Shown here piece by piece: positions 15,632 to 16,327 of a stretch of 16,327 nucleotides of DNA. This DNA comes from Metabacillus rhizolycopersici (lineage in GTDB: Bacteria; Bacillota; Bacilli; Bacillales; Bacillaceae). The stretch is taken from contig NZ_JAIQUM010000091.1 of the NCBI RefSeq assembly GCF_020075705.1, forward strand, positions 1 to 16,327, written 5' to 3'. The notes beneath the pieces are model-generated. The model was not told the origin of the DNA, ran no database searches, and saw only the letters and a program-made list of their open reading frames with translations. Position numbers and translations under genes: made by a program. The first letter of the stretch is position 1, and every line of letters begins with the position of its first letter.

Positions 15632-15678
15632 TTGATATAGTCCATAATGGACAGGCATTCCAAGCAGGTATGCCTGTC
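15623..15678 (+). other. Overlapping inverted repeats between the SDR and GntR genes
   Basis: ATGGACTA (15623-15630) pairs with TAGTCCAT (15638-15645), spanning the SDR stop codon. GTCCAT-a-ATGGAC (15640-15652) is a 13-bp palindrome. GACAGGCAT (15650-15658) pairs perfectly with ATGCCTGTC (15670-15678). No U-tract follows, so this is not a standard terminator. It could be an mRNA-stability structure or an operator for the following regulator gene. Confidence 0.55.
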
Positions 15679-15716
15679 AGCTATTATAAATGAACATAAT
15701 ACGGAAAGAAGTGGTA

Positions 15717-16327
15717 ATGATTAATTTTAATCCAGTATCTAGCGAAAAGTTATATATGCAAATTTATAATCAAATTTTTTCGGAAATCCAATCAGGTTCA
15801 TTTGCAATAGGTGATAAGCTACCAACTGAAAGAGAACTATGCGAACAGTTTGGTGTAAGTCGGGCCCCTATTCGGCAGGCTCTTAGTGCATTGGAATTGA
15901 ATGGGATTATTTATTCCCGTCAAGGAGAAGGGGTTTATGTGAAAAGTAATCAGGTTATATCTGATCATTCTCAATCAGCCATCTTCTTTAAATCGATATC
16001 CCCAGAGGATATTGTTGAAACAAGGATGAATATAGAGCCTATTATTGTAAAATGTGCAGCTCAAAGAGCGACTGATGAAGACATAAAGGATCTTCGTTCG
16101 ACCATCAAAAAGATGGAGGAAGAAACCAAGGCTGGCGTATATGTACCAGAAACAGATGAGCAATTGCACAATGGGATTGCGAAGGCATCTCATAACGATC
16201 TATTTATTAACATCATGACGGCTATTAGTAATGCAATGAAACAACAAGAAATGTGGAAATTTATTCGAGATCGAACGGTGACTCGACCAGACTATAGAGA
16301 CGTTAATTTTAAAGAGCATCAATTACT
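15717..16327 (+). CDS. GntR-family regulator with FCD domain, 3' end outside the window
   Basis: The frame stays open from ATG 15717 to the window edge (203 complete codons). Residues 9-77 form the GntR winged helix, with KLPTERELCEQFGVSRAPIRQALSALE and the YSRQGEGVYV wing. From about residue 97 it is an FCD ligand-binding domain (FadR/LldR type): ETRMNIEP (101-108) and the metal-ligand pattern D147, H151 and H201. FCD regulators commonly sense sugar acids or other small carboxylates, so an acid or its precursor may be the inducer. GGAAAG lies 8 nt before the ATG. It is on the same strand and 85 nt after the SDR, and probably controls this operon through the repeat at 12930-12948. Roughly the last 20-30 residues are missing because the window ends. 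Confidence 0.93.
   Translation, partial: MINFNPVSSEKLYMQIYNQIFSEIQSGSFAIGDKLPTERELCEQFGVSRAPIRQALSALELNGIIYSRQGEGVYVKSNQVISDHSQSAIFFKSISPEDIVETRMNIEPIIVKCAAQRATDEDIKDLRSTIKKMEEETKAGVYVPETDEQLHNGIAKASHNDLFINIMTAISNAMKQQEMWKFIRDRTVTRPDYRDVNFKEHQL

Noticed and set aside
15975..16193. 72-residue minus-strand open frame near the window end
   Set aside because: It is antisense to the GntR/FCD coding frame, which has clear domain motifs throughout.

Overview
The window reads as chromosomal DNA of a low-GC, Gram-positive Bacillaceae-type bacterium. Genes have strong AGGAGG-type ribosome binding sites, some TTG and GTG starts, U-tract terminators and a lipoprotein-type ABC solute receptor. The regulators and enzymes (SorC-family DeoR-like protein, FCD-type GntR protein, 2-Cys Tpx, SwrC/AcrB-type RND pump without a membrane-fusion partner) are of kinds common in Bacillus relatives. 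No rRNA, tRNA, CRISPR array or complete mobile element was seen.

Left part (1-5330, + strand). A leader with a candidate promoter and operator precedes a two-gene unit: a 293-aa protein with the fold signature of 6-phosphofructokinase but with its catalytic residues replaced, and a full-length transketolase (tkt) whose ribosome binding site lies inside the end of the first gene. A SorC-family regulator very like B. subtilis DeoR follows, with a changed effector-site residue, and then a DJ-1/PfpI-family protein with a possibly structured leader.

Middle part (5337-8249, - strand). A VOC/glyoxalase-fold protein has its own clear promoter. Next to it is a three-gene amino-acid ABC importer read leftwards in the order receptor, permease, ATPase. 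A 15-bp perfect terminator hairpin separates the receptor gene from the permease gene, so the receptor is probably made in excess.

Right part (8572-16327). An RND efflux pump (+) is followed by a decayed IS630-like transposase remnant and thiol peroxidase (-). A strong promoter with an inverted repeat just after the start site then drives a + strand operon: split transketolase N- and C-subunits in a 1-nt overlap, a short-chain dehydrogenase, and a GntR/FCD regulator cut by the window end. This looks like a locally regulated catabolic operon for an unidentified sugar, polyol or sugar acid: the dehydrogenase would make or use a ketose and the split transketolase would move its two-carbon unit to an acceptor. 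The remaining genes probably lie beyond the right edge.

The two best candidates for something undescribed are the catalytically altered phosphofructokinase-like protein coupled to transketolase, and the split-transketolase/SDR/FCD operon. The window therefore carries two separate transketolases, one full-length and one split.
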